64,000 nt of DNA from Anisodus tanguticus (GCA_034509755.1 CM067545.1:48043062-48107061), one strand, 5' to 3'. Counted from the stretch's first letter, positions 1 to 10,224 are shown. Made by a program: numbers and translations. Notes: generated from the letters alone by a model not told the origin.

Positions 1-51
1 GCCCTTTCCGCCGGGATGCTGCCATTGTCCGTCGCCCCTGTCGCCGTGTTG

Positions 52-891
52 CTACCACTGTCCACCACTGGAGTTGTTGTTGCCGTCATTACTGCCGCCA
101 CCGAAATTTCGGTGGCCTTCACCTTTGTTATTTCCGCGATTTACACCCTTATTTTTATTGTTATGACGTCTTTTTTGTCCCTTATTTTGTTGAGAAGGGT
201 CAAAAAAATTACCATCATGTGAAGGGGTGGCAAGCATGGTGGAATTTGAAGTAGTTGAGGCCTTTTTCACCAAGTCCGACTCTTCAAGTACAAGCATGGA
301 CCTTGCTTGATAAAATTGTGGTAAAGGATAACTTTGACAGATTAGAGTTCTCACGCCGTTATATGCGTCGGTGAGACCGACGACCAACTGTAAGACTAAC
401 CGGTTATTAGTAACCGGTGAACCAACATTTCTTAATTGATCGGCCAACACTTTGAGTCGTTGACAATATGTAGAAACATTTGGGAAGTCCGCTATGTCAA
501 TGGTTGAGAACTCATGTTCCAATGTAACAGAGCGAGAGTTTTGGTTATCTTGAAAAATATCTCGCAAGCATTCCCACGCCGCCATGGCTGTGGAATCCGG
601 TTCTATTATCGTATGCAACAAGTCCGTGGAGATTGTTGCATAAATCCAACCAAGGATTGTGGCATCAAGTGTATCCCACAATTCCTTATCTGCGTCGTTT
701 GTTATGTATTTTCCTTTACCATCTTTTGGAGAAATTATATGATGAAGAACTTTGTGAGCACGACAACATATTTTGAACAATTCCGCCCATGTCGCATAAT
801 GAACGGTTTCCATTTCAAGTTTGATGGAAACATGTGTTTTGATGTTTGAGACAGCAAGGGCAGGGTGAAAGGATGATTTGGTTTCAGACAT
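52..891 (-). CDS. gag: Copia gag polyprotein (nucleocapsid), N-terminal part
   Basis: An uninterrupted 279-residue frame that starts 150 bases downstream of the LTR. Residues about 10-200 match the Copia gag fold (UBN2/Retrotran_gag family): a TWAELFKICCRAHKVLHHI stretch, a WDTLDATILGWIY stretch, and later LADQLRNVGSPV with LVLQLVVGL. The tail from about residue 225 is rich in Asn, Gly and Lys, as in the RNA-binding end of gag. No CCHC knuckle is visible before the frame stops at 52; whether the knuckle and pol continue in another frame beyond the window is unknown. It would form the virus-like particle that packages element RNA. The intact frame suggests a fairly young copy. Confidence 0.8.
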   Translation of the reverse strand: MSETKSSFHPALAVSNIKTHVSIKLEMETVHYATWAELFKICCRAHKVLHHIISPKDGKGKYITNDADKELWDTLDATILGWIYATISTDLLHTIIEPDSTAMAAWECLRDIFQDNQNSRSVTLEHEFSTIDIADFPNVSTYCQRLKVLADQLRNVGSPVTNNRLVLQLVVGLTDAYNGVRTLICQSYPLPQFYQARSMLVLEESDLVKKASTTSNSTMLATPSHDGNFFDPSQQNKGQKRRHNNKNKGVNRGNNKGEGHRNFGGGSNDGNNNSSGGQW

Positions 892-1028
892 AATTGGTTG
901 TGATGAAGGATAATCAATAATGGAGTAAGAGAGAAAAAAATTGAAGAAATTTCGGCCAACTAGGGTTTTAGGGAGGAAGATGACCGAAAATTTGGAAGAA
1001 AATAAACTAATTTTGGATCTTTCCTTAA

Positions 1029-1041
1029 GCTCTTGATATCA
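1029..1041 (-). other. Primer-binding site (initiator Met tRNA type)
   Basis: On the minus strand TGATATCAAGAGC follows the LTR end with no gap. It differs slightly from the usual plant Copia primer site TGGTATCAGAGC, complementary to initiator methionine tRNA. Its position fixes the inner LTR border. Confidence 0.65.
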
Positions 1042-1271
1042 TGTAAGACTTTGAAAGTATTTTCCTTAATGTATTCATCCTTCAATGGTACAATATATAC
1101 ACCATATACATTAATTAGGAAGAGTCAATCATGCCTAATCTTCCTAATCAATTCCTAATAATCTTCTACCTAATTAACATAATATTCCTAATTAACATTT
1201 TACTACCTATCATATATAAAATGATACTACATTAATACATAATATTAATATGATTGCATAATATTCTAACA
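1042..1271 (-). repeat. 5' LTR of the left-edge Copia element
   Basis: This AT-rich 230-base segment begins TGTTAG and ends CTTACA on the minus strand, giving the TG...CA ends of an LTR. It abuts a tRNA-complementary site on its inner side. It should carry the element's promoter, but I could not single out a convincing TATA box because the whole segment is A/T-rich. Confidence 0.75.
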
Positions 1272-4200
1272 ATATCTAGTGTTTTTTAAATTTTGTACGT
1301 GCACAAATATCCAATATGAAGTTTGTATACGAACTTCAGACAAAATTGTTTTGTGTTTCTCCTCCCTCTTCTTCTAAGTAAATTTCAGTGTTTCTGTTAT
1401 TTGTATTGTAAGTTGAGATATTATAGATGAAATAGATGAGGTACATTGAGAGAAATGAAATAAAAAAGGTACAACTGAAATGAAGTAGATAGATAAAATA
1501 ATTGCGGGGTTGAAAATAAATAAATAAATAAATTGAGGTATCATTGACGAAATGAATGAGGTACCATTAGTGAATGAAAAATGAAACATTTGGAAATTGA
1601 AAATGAATAAATTAAATTAAGGTACCATGAATGAAATGAAATAGATGAATAAAGTAATTACCGGTTGAAAATGAATAAATTAAGTTCATGTACCATGGAT
1701 GAAATGGGTAAATTACCATGAGTGAAATGAAATGAATAAATTAACAAAGTTCATAAATACGGTTTGACGAACTTCACATAAAAATGTCTAAACTTTTGGA
1801 TTACAATGTCAAATTTGAAATAAAATATCTTAAATTTGGAATTGTCAAACCAAACTTCACACAAACATTTTGTTATAAGCTTGGAATTGTTAATCTAAAC
1901 TTGACAAAAATATCTTGAAATTTGCTTGCATAAACAAATGCCTAACTTTGAATGCCTAAATCTGTAAATTTTTACTCATTACAACTATAACTTAAGTATG
2001 ATTTAGTGATCTAAAAATTCACTATTTGTGCAATAGCCCAATTGATTGAGCTGAAATGCAAGCGGGGCCAAATTTAGGCCCTGCAAGATAATAGAGGTCC
2101 ACTTGACAATTAAATTTGTGGTCCCACAAAAAGGTAAAACTTTCATAGAATATCCTTTTTGGATGCTTTCATTTAATTTATAATCAGTTCTTTTCAAAAA
2201 CATTTAAATGACGGTTGGTGCAAATAAACTTAAAAAGATTTGCTCCCCCGTCGCTTCTTCTTGTGCAACAATTAAAGTATAATGCTTAAGAACTGGATCT
2301 TGAATTTCGAATATGCAAGGTGAGTTTAAATTAAATGAGTATCCTTGGAAAAGTTTGGAAACATTAGCAAATCACGAACAACATTGTTGCAAGCTGATAT
2401 GCCAAACTTCAGGTAAAACTTTAGATGTGAATTTTTGTAATTTCGGACGAGTATGTCGAAAATTGTTTTCGAAGTGGTCAACTTACAAAAATTAATAAAA
2501 TTTGACTATATTTAAATTATAGTCCCAAAAGCAGTTATCTATGCACTTTGGCCACAAAAAAGGTCCACCAATTGGTACAACAAAAGAATAAATTGTTCAT
2601 TTAATACGTAATTGTTTTACTTTTTGTTAGTGATGCATATAGTATCTTTATTAGAATAAATGCGAGTCTCTTTTGTCCACTTTTTTCATCCCCGCCAAAA
2701 GGCTCATTCCAGGAGTAAAAGAGAACCTGGCTTGCTTAGCATTCCCTAATAGAAAGAAAGGGTATGAAAGTATATGGAAGAAAGGGGATGGCCATCGAAC
2801 TCAAACGGCGATAACATGGGGGGCAGTGGTGGTTCTTCAAGAGGCTCGGGATGGACCCATTTTGATCTAGATTATTTTCAATGTAATTTTAGAAAATTCT
2901 CTTGCATGTACTATTTTTAGAATAACGAGCAAAACTGAGCATCATCTTAAAAATGTGAATGTTTTAATAGAAAAAAATCACGTACTGTCTTGCACGCAAG
3001 CCAATTATTATTATTATTAAATCATCTTTGTGAATTTGTGAGGGAATAAAACCTATCAACTGCCTCCAGAGTCTACACTTACCTCAAATAATAATTCAAG
3101 CCATTTTAATATAGTAATAATGTCAGCTCTCTATTGTTTCAAGTTTTAACGATACTTATGATAAAAGTTATTTCAGATCGCGTGTAAATTTTTGTACAAA
3201 TTAAAGAAAAAGACAACCCAATCAGTTGAAGAGGGTCTATTAACTACAATTTAGTACTAATATAGTGTATATTACTAACTGTAGACTTGCTAATAGTATT
3301 TACGTTTGTGTTAAAGGCTTTCTATTTTCTTGGTTTGTTAGTGGCAGTTTTAGATTTTGCATATTATTGTTCGACATTTTACAAATTAACCTTGTTGCTA
3401 AAAAAAAGGCTCTTTCTGTATACCTTAACTTTTGTCTTTACTGTTCTATTTATATAACCGACCACCAATTAATTATTTGAAATTGCGGCGTCATAGCAAT
3501 TATTATCATGTATCTAGTTGTTCATATGCACATAAAATATTTGGAGGCAGTGGCAGAACTGTATATGGTGAAGGGATTGGGTGAATTTTCCTCTCCAGAA
3601 AACTGTACTATGTCTATAAAAAAAATTGATGAAGGGAGCATATATAAGTATATAGAGTTATAACCTGTTGAACTTTTTTATATCAAAAAAGTTTTAGTAT
3701 AGTATTTATTTTTTTTGCTAATTATTGTAGGAATGACTTTATGCCATTGATTCTCAATCAACTTTGAGCATAAATGACTCATTATGATTAGTTTTGCATA
3801 CCTCTCTGTCCTCGTGATGAGATGTGATATACCATTCTTCTTGATATTATAAATCACTTTGTGAGGCAAAAATGCTTCGATATCATTGAAAAAACAGTTT
3901 TTATGTGCGTCAAACACATTTATGATTTTGGAGAAATAACTAGTAAAGAAGTTGTGGATACCTACAGTTCAGAGATGCTATCATAGTAGAAAAGTTAGCC
4001 AAATTTTTCTGCCTAGTTTAGATAAGGCACCCTTATCGCAACACGACATCTTGTTAGGATATCCCGTTACATCCAAGATTGATTTTCAAAACGAAAATTG
4101 AGGAGCTGCTGAAGAATTTTTTTTTTTTTTTTTTTTTTTTTGTCTCTACCACTGTTTAAAGGTTGTTATTTGTGGAATTGAGACATAGGTGTTTAAAGAA

Positions 4201-4450
4201 AAAGGTGTTCTCAGTAAGTCTCAACTAACATTGCTCTGCTTAATCGTGGGTATTTAGCTTAATATTTTATTGTTATGATTTTACCCACGTGCTTTAACCT
4301 AACTTCAAATCTTCCTAAGTGGGTGATAAAACAAAGAGAAAAAAGCAAACAAAAAAAATCCCAACGAATTGAAGGGTAAACTATGATGCTTAAGTTAGTA
4401 ATGTTCCTTGAAAATTTAACGAAATTGAAATGTTAGGGAACCTAGATAGA
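1272..4450. other. Gene-poor AT-rich stretch
   Basis: No gene or RNA gene can be supported here. Short reading frames lack recognisable domains and codon structure. The stretch contains a degenerate purine-rich repeat (1395-1750), a short (ATT)n near 3006-3018 and a T run near 4119-4141. It looks like old intergenic DNA. Confidence 0.6.
1395..1750. repeat. Degenerate tandem repeat based on GAAATGAATGA-type units
   Basis: Variants of GAAATGAA(T/A)GA, AGATGAG and GAGGTACCAT recur many times with irregular spacing, for example GGTACCAT near 1621 and a related copy near 1690. The order is imperfect, as in an old minisatellite that has drifted. It has no coding potential. Confidence 0.5.
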
Positions 4451-4454
4451 AGCC

Positions 4455-4880
4455 TTCGTTACTGCCAAAGGACTTAGGCAGGGAGATCCAATCTCTCCCT
4501 TCCTATTTGCAATAGTTATGGAGTACCTAAATAAAAAGTCTAAACAACTTGAAAACCGACAGATGTTTTAAATTTCATCCTAGATGCTCAAAGATGGATC
4601 ACACACATTAAATTTGCTGATGACTTGCTTCTTTTCTCAAAGGGGACCTTGCTTCTGTAGCTGCTTTGCACAAATCTTTTTATTATTCTCTCAGGCCTTA
4701 GGGTTACAAGCAAATATGAATAAAAGTTCTAGTGGCATGAGATAGAGTTTGTTGTCCTAAAACCTCCATCTTTGGAACCAAGTTGCTATAGCTAATATGT
4801 GTTAGGGCCTGGCCGATAAACAAGATAGACTTTGGATCAAATTGACCCATACCTACTACAACAAAGATCAAGACATGGCT
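4455..4880 (+). pseudogene. L1-type LINE reverse transcriptase fragment
   Basis: Translation from about 4455 gives AKGLRQGDPISPFLF, the classic conserved block of plant non-LTR reverse transcriptase, then, with frame changes, LNFADDLLLFSKG near 4612-4650, which holds the FADD catalytic motif. Near 4810-4870 the phrase DRLWIKLTHTYY resembles the region between RT and the C-terminal zinc-binding domain. Endonuclease, ORF1 and the 3' end are missing and frames shift several times, so this is a dead fragment. It is followed closely by Ty3 LTR sequence. Confidence 0.75.
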
Positions 4881-4887
4881 AATGTAA

Positions 4888-4963
4888 TTATTAGCGAATA
4901 TTCTCAGAATATTCTCCGTATAACATCAATAAGGATATTTGTTGTAGTAATATTCGCTAATAA
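4888..4963. repeat. Perfect 15-bp inverted repeat with 46-base spacer
   Basis: TTATTAGCGAATATT at 4888-4902 is exactly complementary to 4949-4963. The left arm and the bases after it match the first about 30 bases of the Copia LTR at 43850, with small differences. This may be a remnant of that LTR family ending in an inverted copy. It sits at the junction between the LINE fragment and the Ty3 LTR fragment. Confidence 0.6.
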
Positions 4964-5655
4964 CATCCAAGACATCCTTATTTACGTTTCGTACTCAGAA
5001 CATGCCAAAAGAAGAAAAGGATTTTCCTTAACATACCTTCGTCGATCCGTTAATAATACAACCCAAGTAGTCTATATAGCACCTAACTTTAAACACGATT
5101 GAACCAGCTCAAAAAATGGAATTCAATATGACTTAGGGACCGTGTTTTGCTTGATGTTGCTGCCTATAATTTCCATGAACGGCTACCAATTTTTCTGCTC
5201 ACCTTTGCTAATACCCATTAATTCAATTTGAACATTGCTATATTGCTACTTAATCTCTAATGAACTATGGGTATGTATGCAATCCAAAGCCCAAACATTG
5301 TTGTCTTCTCTTTATTTCCTTAGTGGCCATAGGGTCCACCCACTTCTTAAGCCATACTTGACACATTAGTTAATATGTGTCACCACTAGACACCCTAAAC
5401 AAATAGTCACTTAGGTAATTCATTAAAATGTTGCACATAAATATCCCCATTTAAACTTGTCCCCCACCATAAATTATCAATTAACCGATCATTGTTGTCC
5501 CACTTGATAAGTCCTAAATTAATTTGGGACCGCATCCTTTTATATACTAAGCTCTTTATTTGCATACGTGAATATAACATAAATTACCCAAGGCTCGGGT
5601 CTACTTGCATACGTCTAGATGCTCAAACCATCGCCCGAAAGTACGGGGTATTACA
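4964..5655 (-). repeat. Truncated Ty3 (gypsy) LTR, same family as the LTR at 53155-55132
   Basis: Blocks such as GCATACGTGAATAT, CAAGGCTCGGGT and CATCGCCCGAAAGTA occur here in the same order and orientation as in the last 950 bases of the LTR at 53155-55132, and both end in TTACA. The half nearest the primer site in the full LTR is missing, so this is a truncated solo fragment. Sequence drift is considerable, which suggests an old insertion. Confidence 0.7.
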
Positions 5656-6172
5656 TGTTTGAAGCAACACACTCGTCTCTGAGGATCTTTGAAAAGAGGA
5701 GTTGAGAAGTTGATAGTCTTGCTCGAGATACATTTGTAATGTTCGAGCTACCTATGGCACTAGCAATCTCATCCAGAACAACCAGTTTTGAATCCTTTTT
5801 AGTAGCTCTTTCTTTTATGATATTAGGCTGTAGTTTTATAGAGACTGATCTTCTTGGATAGCTAGCTGTGATTTGGCTAAGCAATGAAGCTGTAAAGTTT
5901 TGCACCGGTAATTAATACAATCTGTTAGTTACAAAAATATATATATATATATTAGGGAACCTTATATATTGTATCTTGAACGTTGGAGAGGTTAATTTTT
6001 AGTTAGGTTACTTATAGGATCTTAGAAAGCTAATATGGTTGGAGTATCATTTATTACAACTAATGAACATGCAGACACTTTTTTCGTACACGTGGGAGAT
6101 GAAAGTCGCTATTAATGAGATTCGTTGTGATCGTATCCTGTTGCTTCCTTCTTCCCAATTTAAAACTCTTTC
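5656..6172. other. Non-genic stretch with a short (AT)n
   Basis: A minus-strand 84-residue frame at 5651-5905 begins inside this stretch and runs into the Ty3 LTR end, but has no recognisable domain. An (AT)n run lies near 5936-5953. Nothing else can be supported. Confidence 0.4.
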
Positions 6173-6380
6173 CTTCTCGATCGGTCCCGAAAAAAATGAC
6201 ATTATTTTATATTTAATAATAATTAGACTTTATAAACTTCTCATTTTATATTTAATGAAATGATTATAGTTACATAAATATATATGACTTATTTTATATT
6301 CCAAATTTTAAAAATATTTCTTTTATTCTTTAATTCTGTGAACAGTCAAATATCTTCACATAAATTGAGACGGATGGAGT
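6173..6380. mobile_element. Stowaway-type MITE, degenerate
   Basis: The right end reads AATTGAGACGGATGGAGTA, the typical Stowaway (Tc1/mariner) terminus. The left end near 6173 has a weaker complementary match (CGATCGGTCCCGAAAA). The interior is about 200 bases and A/T-rich. The TA target duplication is not clear on the left, so borders are approximate. Confidence 0.5.
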
Positions 6381-6840
6381 AAATGTTATTCGATTAGATT
6401 GAATCGAGAAAACTCACATAATAATATAAGAAATATCTTAATAATAATACCATATTATGTTAAATTTAGTGAACCTTAATATATAGGAACATGAAACAAC
6501 TAATTGTTATTTTGTGCTATCACGAGTAAGGGTTTTCTAACATAATGGGATTTTTCAAAATGTATTTCGTTTCTTGTTATGCTACCAAGTCTTGGACTGT
6601 ATTGACAAGATTATAAGAGTTTGTGACCTTAGATTAATCTTCTATTATGTTAATGCCTGTACTACCATGATTCAATATGTAATAGTTTCATTGTGATCTT
6701 GGATCCTGATCTAGAGATAGAAATAGAATTCCAAGTGTTGCTAAACAAGGTTGAAGTGACTGTTGGGTCCGGGGCTACGGATAAGCAAGAGTATGTAATA
6801 ATAAAACCGTAACAGCTAGAACAATTAAAACAGTTTCTGG

Positions 6841-6879
6841 ATGTTGCCTTCAATGTTGTGTCAACATCTGAGGCAACAT
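6841..6879. repeat. Palindromic module, type copy: ATGTTG-N6-ATGTTG-N3-CAACAT-N6-CAACAT
   Basis: Hexamers start at 6841, 6853, 6862 and 6874, so steps are 12, 9 and 12 bases. The outer 18-base arms pair at about 15 of 18 positions around a three-base loop. The same spacing returns at 7587/7599/7608/7620 and, in partial form, at many sites through the element. Either a hairpin or a set of phased binding sites is possible. Confidence 0.85.
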
Positions 6880-7586
6880 TGTGATAAAACAGTTATAAAC
6901 CTTTATAGAGTAAATGCAGCGAAAAAAGTAAAGAGACACAATGTTTATATTTTCAAGGGTATATATTAATATATCCATATGGTCAATGACCAAAGAATTG
7001 TATAAATTATATAAAATTACAAATGAATTTCTTTTACAAGATTGAACAATAAATGCGAAAAGAAATTACAAATAAAAGTGAAGTCGCAGATGACTTCAGA
7101 CTAAAGTTAAAAGATCTAAAAAGACAAATACAACATCTTCATTACAATTGCTTGAAGTATAAGCTTGATCTAGAATCTGGGCAGCAATAGTAATGTGGGA
7201 CTAGATGTTGTTATACTACTTTAGGCTAAGTGTGTTATTCCAGTTTCTAAGGTGAATATCCGAGAGCTCTCTTGGTAATTCTTCTCATTCAATTCTGGAT
7301 ATCGATACTCTGAAGCTCCCCTCTATGTATAATGTGGAACTTCCCTTGAAATCCTCACTGATTGGTTGCGGAGGTTGAGTAAAAGAAGCTTCAGCTTGGA
7401 CCGGTTCTTGCTCCTTAAAAAGCTCAACGTTCTGGACTTGATCTTCACGCTGCTTCCTCTCCAACCTTTGACTGTTTATTTTACCACGTTTTAAACACAG
7501 CATCATTGTAAGCTTGCCTAGGTCATTTTTTACTCACAGTAACACAACCTGTTTTGGCTGGAAGAATAGGCAAAATCGTTACAGAG

Positions 7587-7625
7587 ATGTTGTCAGGAAT
7601 GTTGTCACAACATCGCAGTCAACAT
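7587..7625. repeat. Second full palindromic module in the LTR
   Basis: ATGTTG at 7587 and 7599, CAACAT at 7608 and 7620: identical 12-9-12 spacing to the module at 6841 although the spacer bases differ. The conservation of spacing without spacer sequence argues for function or shared origin rather than chance. Confidence 0.85.
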
Positions 7626-7693
7626 TCTTATTTTCATAAGATGTTGTCCTTAGCATTTATAGATGTTGTCACAACATCCATCCAACATCAACA

Positions 7694-7708
7694 ATCTCCC
7701 CCTTTTTG
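7694..7708 (-). other. Polypurine tract next to the 3' LTR
   Basis: The minus strand reads CAAAAAGGGGGAGAT followed by T and the 3' LTR start TGTTGATG. This is the expected plus-strand primer of reverse transcription. Similar G5AG motifs recur upstream in the element. Confidence 0.8.
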
Positions 7709-8455
7709 CCTTTCTTCACAAAACTCCATACGAAACGAAAATGACTAGGATACTGATTCCCGATGTAGTCCTTACATTCCAAGAATCAGTAGGATCAGTG
7801 CTATGCTCCCCCTTAACCTGCAGTACTAAATTTCAAGCAATGTTGTATCGATGATTTGATTAGATATGAGTTATGTTCTGTTAGTCGTGACTCACTTATA
7901 GCAACTGCGTAATCAGTCTACAGTAACCATTCATAATAATCCACATCAGGCAAACATATATAAACAGCTTTAGAAAGCAGTCACAATGTCTACAAGAACA
8001 GACCAAATATCCCAAAGTAAAATATTACAAACCAAAAAAATATTTCTAATGTCAATATAACCAATATTCAAATAAGCAGAGATTATCAGCACTCCATCCA
8101 TCATTGAATCAACCTCCATTCCATCAGCATGATCATCATTGACTAAAGTAATCGAGTCACAGTAGCTTCCAGCCTCTTTCTGTGATCGATCACTCTATGC
8201 AGCACCATCTTCATCTCCATCGCATCAGAAGTAGTCAGCGCAATCATCATCTCAACTCCTCTCCCCCTGCATCGTAGCTTGGCCTGTATCTCATCTCAAC
8301 TTCTCTCCCCCTGTCTGTGTCTGTCTGCTTCCAGCAGCAATATCATCAGCATCATCATCAGCATCTCCCCATTTTTGTGAAGAAAGTAAGTCCACATAAT
8401 AATTCCTGGCTCGCACTAGGTCTTGAATTTTCCTGTCAAGTTCAGCAATGTGTTG
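7694..8455 (-). other. Element 3' untranslated region with repeated polypurine-like motifs
   Basis: Between the env-position frame and the 3' LTR there is no coding potential. Polypurine-like motifs (CTCCCC or CTCCCCC on the plus strand) occur at 7697-7702, 7806-7812, 8261-8266, 8305-8311 and 8365-8370. Repeated polypurine motifs before the 3' LTR are a described trait of Sireviruses. Short CAT/CAG-rich stretches (8090-8370) make it look low-complexity. Confidence 0.6.
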
Positions 8456-9220
8456 TCAAAGCCAATCTTTGGACATTGGGACATTTCCTTGACCAACATC
8501 TTTTGATGTGTCAGTGTCCCATTCATCTTTCTTCCAGGGCAGGTCAATAACCATATCCTTGTTGTTCACAACTGCTTGTTGTACTGAGTAAACCTCTAAG
8601 ACTGGACTCAGTTTTTCTCCTTTTAAAGTCTTAAAACTTTGGTTGAGCAGGATTTGAAAAATCAAGGAGGGGTATGGAAGGGCAGAGTTGCTTTGTCTTT
8701 CTGCCAAGTTGACAACATAGTTGAATATGAGGGTTCCTAAGTCAACTTTCTGATTCCTTCCAGTCTTGAAAAGCAGTGATGCTTGATCAAGAGTCACTAC
8801 TGTCTCGTTGAGGGAGGGTAGCCAGTTATATATAGCAAGTTTGTGCAGAGTGGCAAACAAGGCAATGAGTTTTGATACAGGACTGCGAGGAGCCCAAACA
8901 GCGATCAAATTCCCCGTAAGGTACTTGATCATTGAATTGAGTTCCTCCATAGTGGGGTTTGGTTGAGGTTCTCTTTCACTAACAATCATCCCAAGAGTGG
9001 AGTTGATGATATTAGGTGTAAAATTGTATACCTTGTTGTATAGGTACACTCTCTCAAATTTCTTCGAGGTTGTGTCCTTAACAGCAAGCGTCAGATTAGC
9101 ATAGAACACTCTAATCACCTTTTCACAATAAGGATTCTTACCAGATACAGAGCTTAAGATCTTTCGACTACTTAAGAAATCAACTAAACTATTTTTGGAG
9201 AATGAAGTTAGGTCAATCAC
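8456..9220 (-). CDS. Env-position protein of the Sirevirus, putative plant transposon protein domain
   Basis: A 254-residue frame downstream of pol. Its pattern (VIRVFYANLTLAV early, then VYNFTPNIINSTLGM, and a later LFATLHKLAIYNWLPS helix) resembles the domain that databases call putative plant transposon protein, found in many plant retroelement-derived frames. I name it from memory of the family; no catalytic residues are evident and I see no obvious signal peptide or long hydrophobic membrane segment, so a fusion envelope role is not supported. It follows the 9257-9802 frame after a 36-base gap with a stop, and the two probably formed one longer protein. Its function in the element is unknown. 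Confidence 0.6.
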   Translation of the reverse strand: MIDLTSFSKNSLVDFLSSRKILSSVSGKNPYCEKVIRVFYANLTLAVKDTTSKKFERVYLYNKVYNFTPNIINSTLGMIVSEREPQPNPTMEELNSMIKYLTGNLIAVWAPRSPVSKLIALFATLHKLAIYNWLPSLNETVVTLDQASLLFKTGRNQKVDLGTLIFNYVVNLAERQSNSALPYPSLIFQILLNQSFKTLKGEKLSPVLEVYSVQQAVVNNKDMVIDLPWKKDEWDTDTSKDVGQGNVPMSKDWL

Positions 9221-9256
9221 ATTCTCCCCTCTAACTCCTCTATTTTAAAACCAATC

Positions 9257-9802
9257 TCAGTTATTGGAGCATGATTTCGTTTGAAATATGGAAGAGTAGG
9301 GAATTACCTCATAATCTGTTTCAGATTCTGTGTTTTCTTGTTCGGATAAGTTGGTTGCAGGTGTTGCCTCAGATGTTGGGGCAACATAGTTTGGGTCCAT
9401 TTTCTCGTCTGTTGCCTTTGAAGTTGAGGCAACATTTTTATCAAAATTCCTGTATGTTCTACGGACCACTTTAGGAATGAAGTTTCGTAGAGGTGTGTCA
9501 TCTAACATCTCTTCTTCTTTTTCATTCTCAATTTCTGCTTGTGGAGTGGAAGTTGATGGAGTTCTGGAAGAACTGGGCACACTGAAATTGGTGTCAGTGT
9601 TGCTGCTTGTGGTAGTATCAACAGGGAAGGTCGACTCTTTCCTGGATCTTTTGGCAGACTGGTTGTCACCGAATTGGTTTTCGAAAACCCTCTTTGACCT
9701 TTGCGTCGAAAATGTCGATTTTGACTGTCTTGAGGCAAGGTTTGAGAAATCAGATGTTGCATCAACATCGATTGGGTTTTCATTATCGCCTAGGTAGCTC
9801 AC
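9257..9802 (-). CDS. Low-complexity frame of the Sirevirus env-position region
   Basis: This 181-residue frame is rich in Ser, Thr, Asn and charged residues, with acidic stretches (ENEKEEEM) and basic patches (KRSRKES), so it is likely disordered. It contains two related repeats, NVASTSKAT and YVAPTSEAT, which are the translation of two copies of the ATGTTG/CAACAT module (9361-9387 and 9409-9435). No membrane segment is visible. By position it is an N-terminal or linker part of the extra protein of this element; splicing or a stop separates it from its neighbours. Confidence 0.5.
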   Translation of the reverse strand: MSYLGDNENPIDVDATSDFSNLASRQSKSTFSTQRSKRVFENQFGDNQSAKRSRKESTFPVDTTTSSNTDTNFSVPSSSRTPSTSTPQAEIENEKEEEMLDDTPLRNFIPKVVRRTYRNFDKNVASTSKATDEKMDPNYVAPTSEATPATNLSEQENTESETDYEVIPYSSIFQTKSCSNN

Positions 9803-9831
9803 CTGTAATGGCTTATCTGAACCAAGCAGGA

Positions 9832-10224
9832 TTATAGCCTTGTGCAGTCCTCCTCGACCGGTTTCAAGTCATTGATGGAAGTATAATGCTTGTAAACCTT
9901 GTTGCTATTTGCTGGACTAGTCGATATTGGAGAATAATCTTTTATGTTTGTGGATTTTAGGGACATGGACATGGGAGAGGATTTTGAAGGATTGGGCGTG
10001 TTGGAGAAGCTTTGGGTTTTGAGAAATGACGGTATTGTTTGGCTGCCATGGTTTGATAGATTGTGAGTCGGCTGATGTGACAATTCCAAGACAAAAATGG
10101 CAGGTTTTATTATGGCAAAAATATACTTACCTTCAAACTCCTTTTCCTTAAATTTAGATTGTATAGAAGAATAAAAACTCTTTACACACCTAAAATAAAG
10201 GATATACATAGCACATATCATCAT
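9832..10224 (-). CDS. First frame of the Sirevirus env-position region
   Basis: A 130-residue frame. The upstream half (residues 1-45) is probably not coding. The Ser/Pro-rich half (residues about 50-105) resembles the disordered starts of retroelement-associated plant proteins. An alternative start, ATGGCAGCC, lies near 10051 in another frame and fits plant start-context rules well. It ends about 30 bases before the next frame. I infer one ancestral protein split over three frames (10224 to 8456), or a spliced message. Confidence 0.35.
   Translation of the reverse strand: MMICAMYILYFRCVKSFYSSIQSKFKEKEFEGKYIFAIIKPAIFVLELSHQPTHNLSNHGSQTIPSFLKTQSFSNTPNPSKSSPMSMSLKSTNIKDYSPISTSPANSNKVYKHYTSINDLKPVEEDCTRL

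Larger units (their letters stand above)
1..1271 (-). mobile_element. Copia LTR retrotransposon, 5' part, runs off the left edge
   Basis: Reading on the minus strand there is an LTR (1271 to 1042), a primer-binding site right next to it, a leader of about 150 bases and a gag reading frame. Protease, integrase and RT would lie left of base 1 and are not visible. The small LTR and a gag that resembles the one in the Copia element at 43850 suggest related Copia lineages; an Ale/Retrofit-type assignment is only a guess. Age cannot be judged because the second LTR is missing. Confidence 0.85.
6761..7693 (-). repeat. 3' LTR of the Sirevirus-like element
   Basis: It begins TGTTGATG and ends CCCAACA on the minus strand and is 933 bases long, against 939 for the other LTR. 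It contains two clear copies of the ATGTTG/CAACAT palindromic module (6841-6879 and 7587-7625) and a partial one near 7641-7688. The outer flank carries the target duplication GTGAC. Confidence 0.92.

Noticed and set aside
2673..2870. A 65-residue plus-strand frame
   Set aside because: No family resemblance, no start context and no splice partners; composition fits chance.
5651..5905. An 84-residue minus-strand frame
   Set aside because: No recognisable domain, no splice context; it starts at the end of the Ty3 LTR and may be part of the region next to it, but nothing supports a gene.
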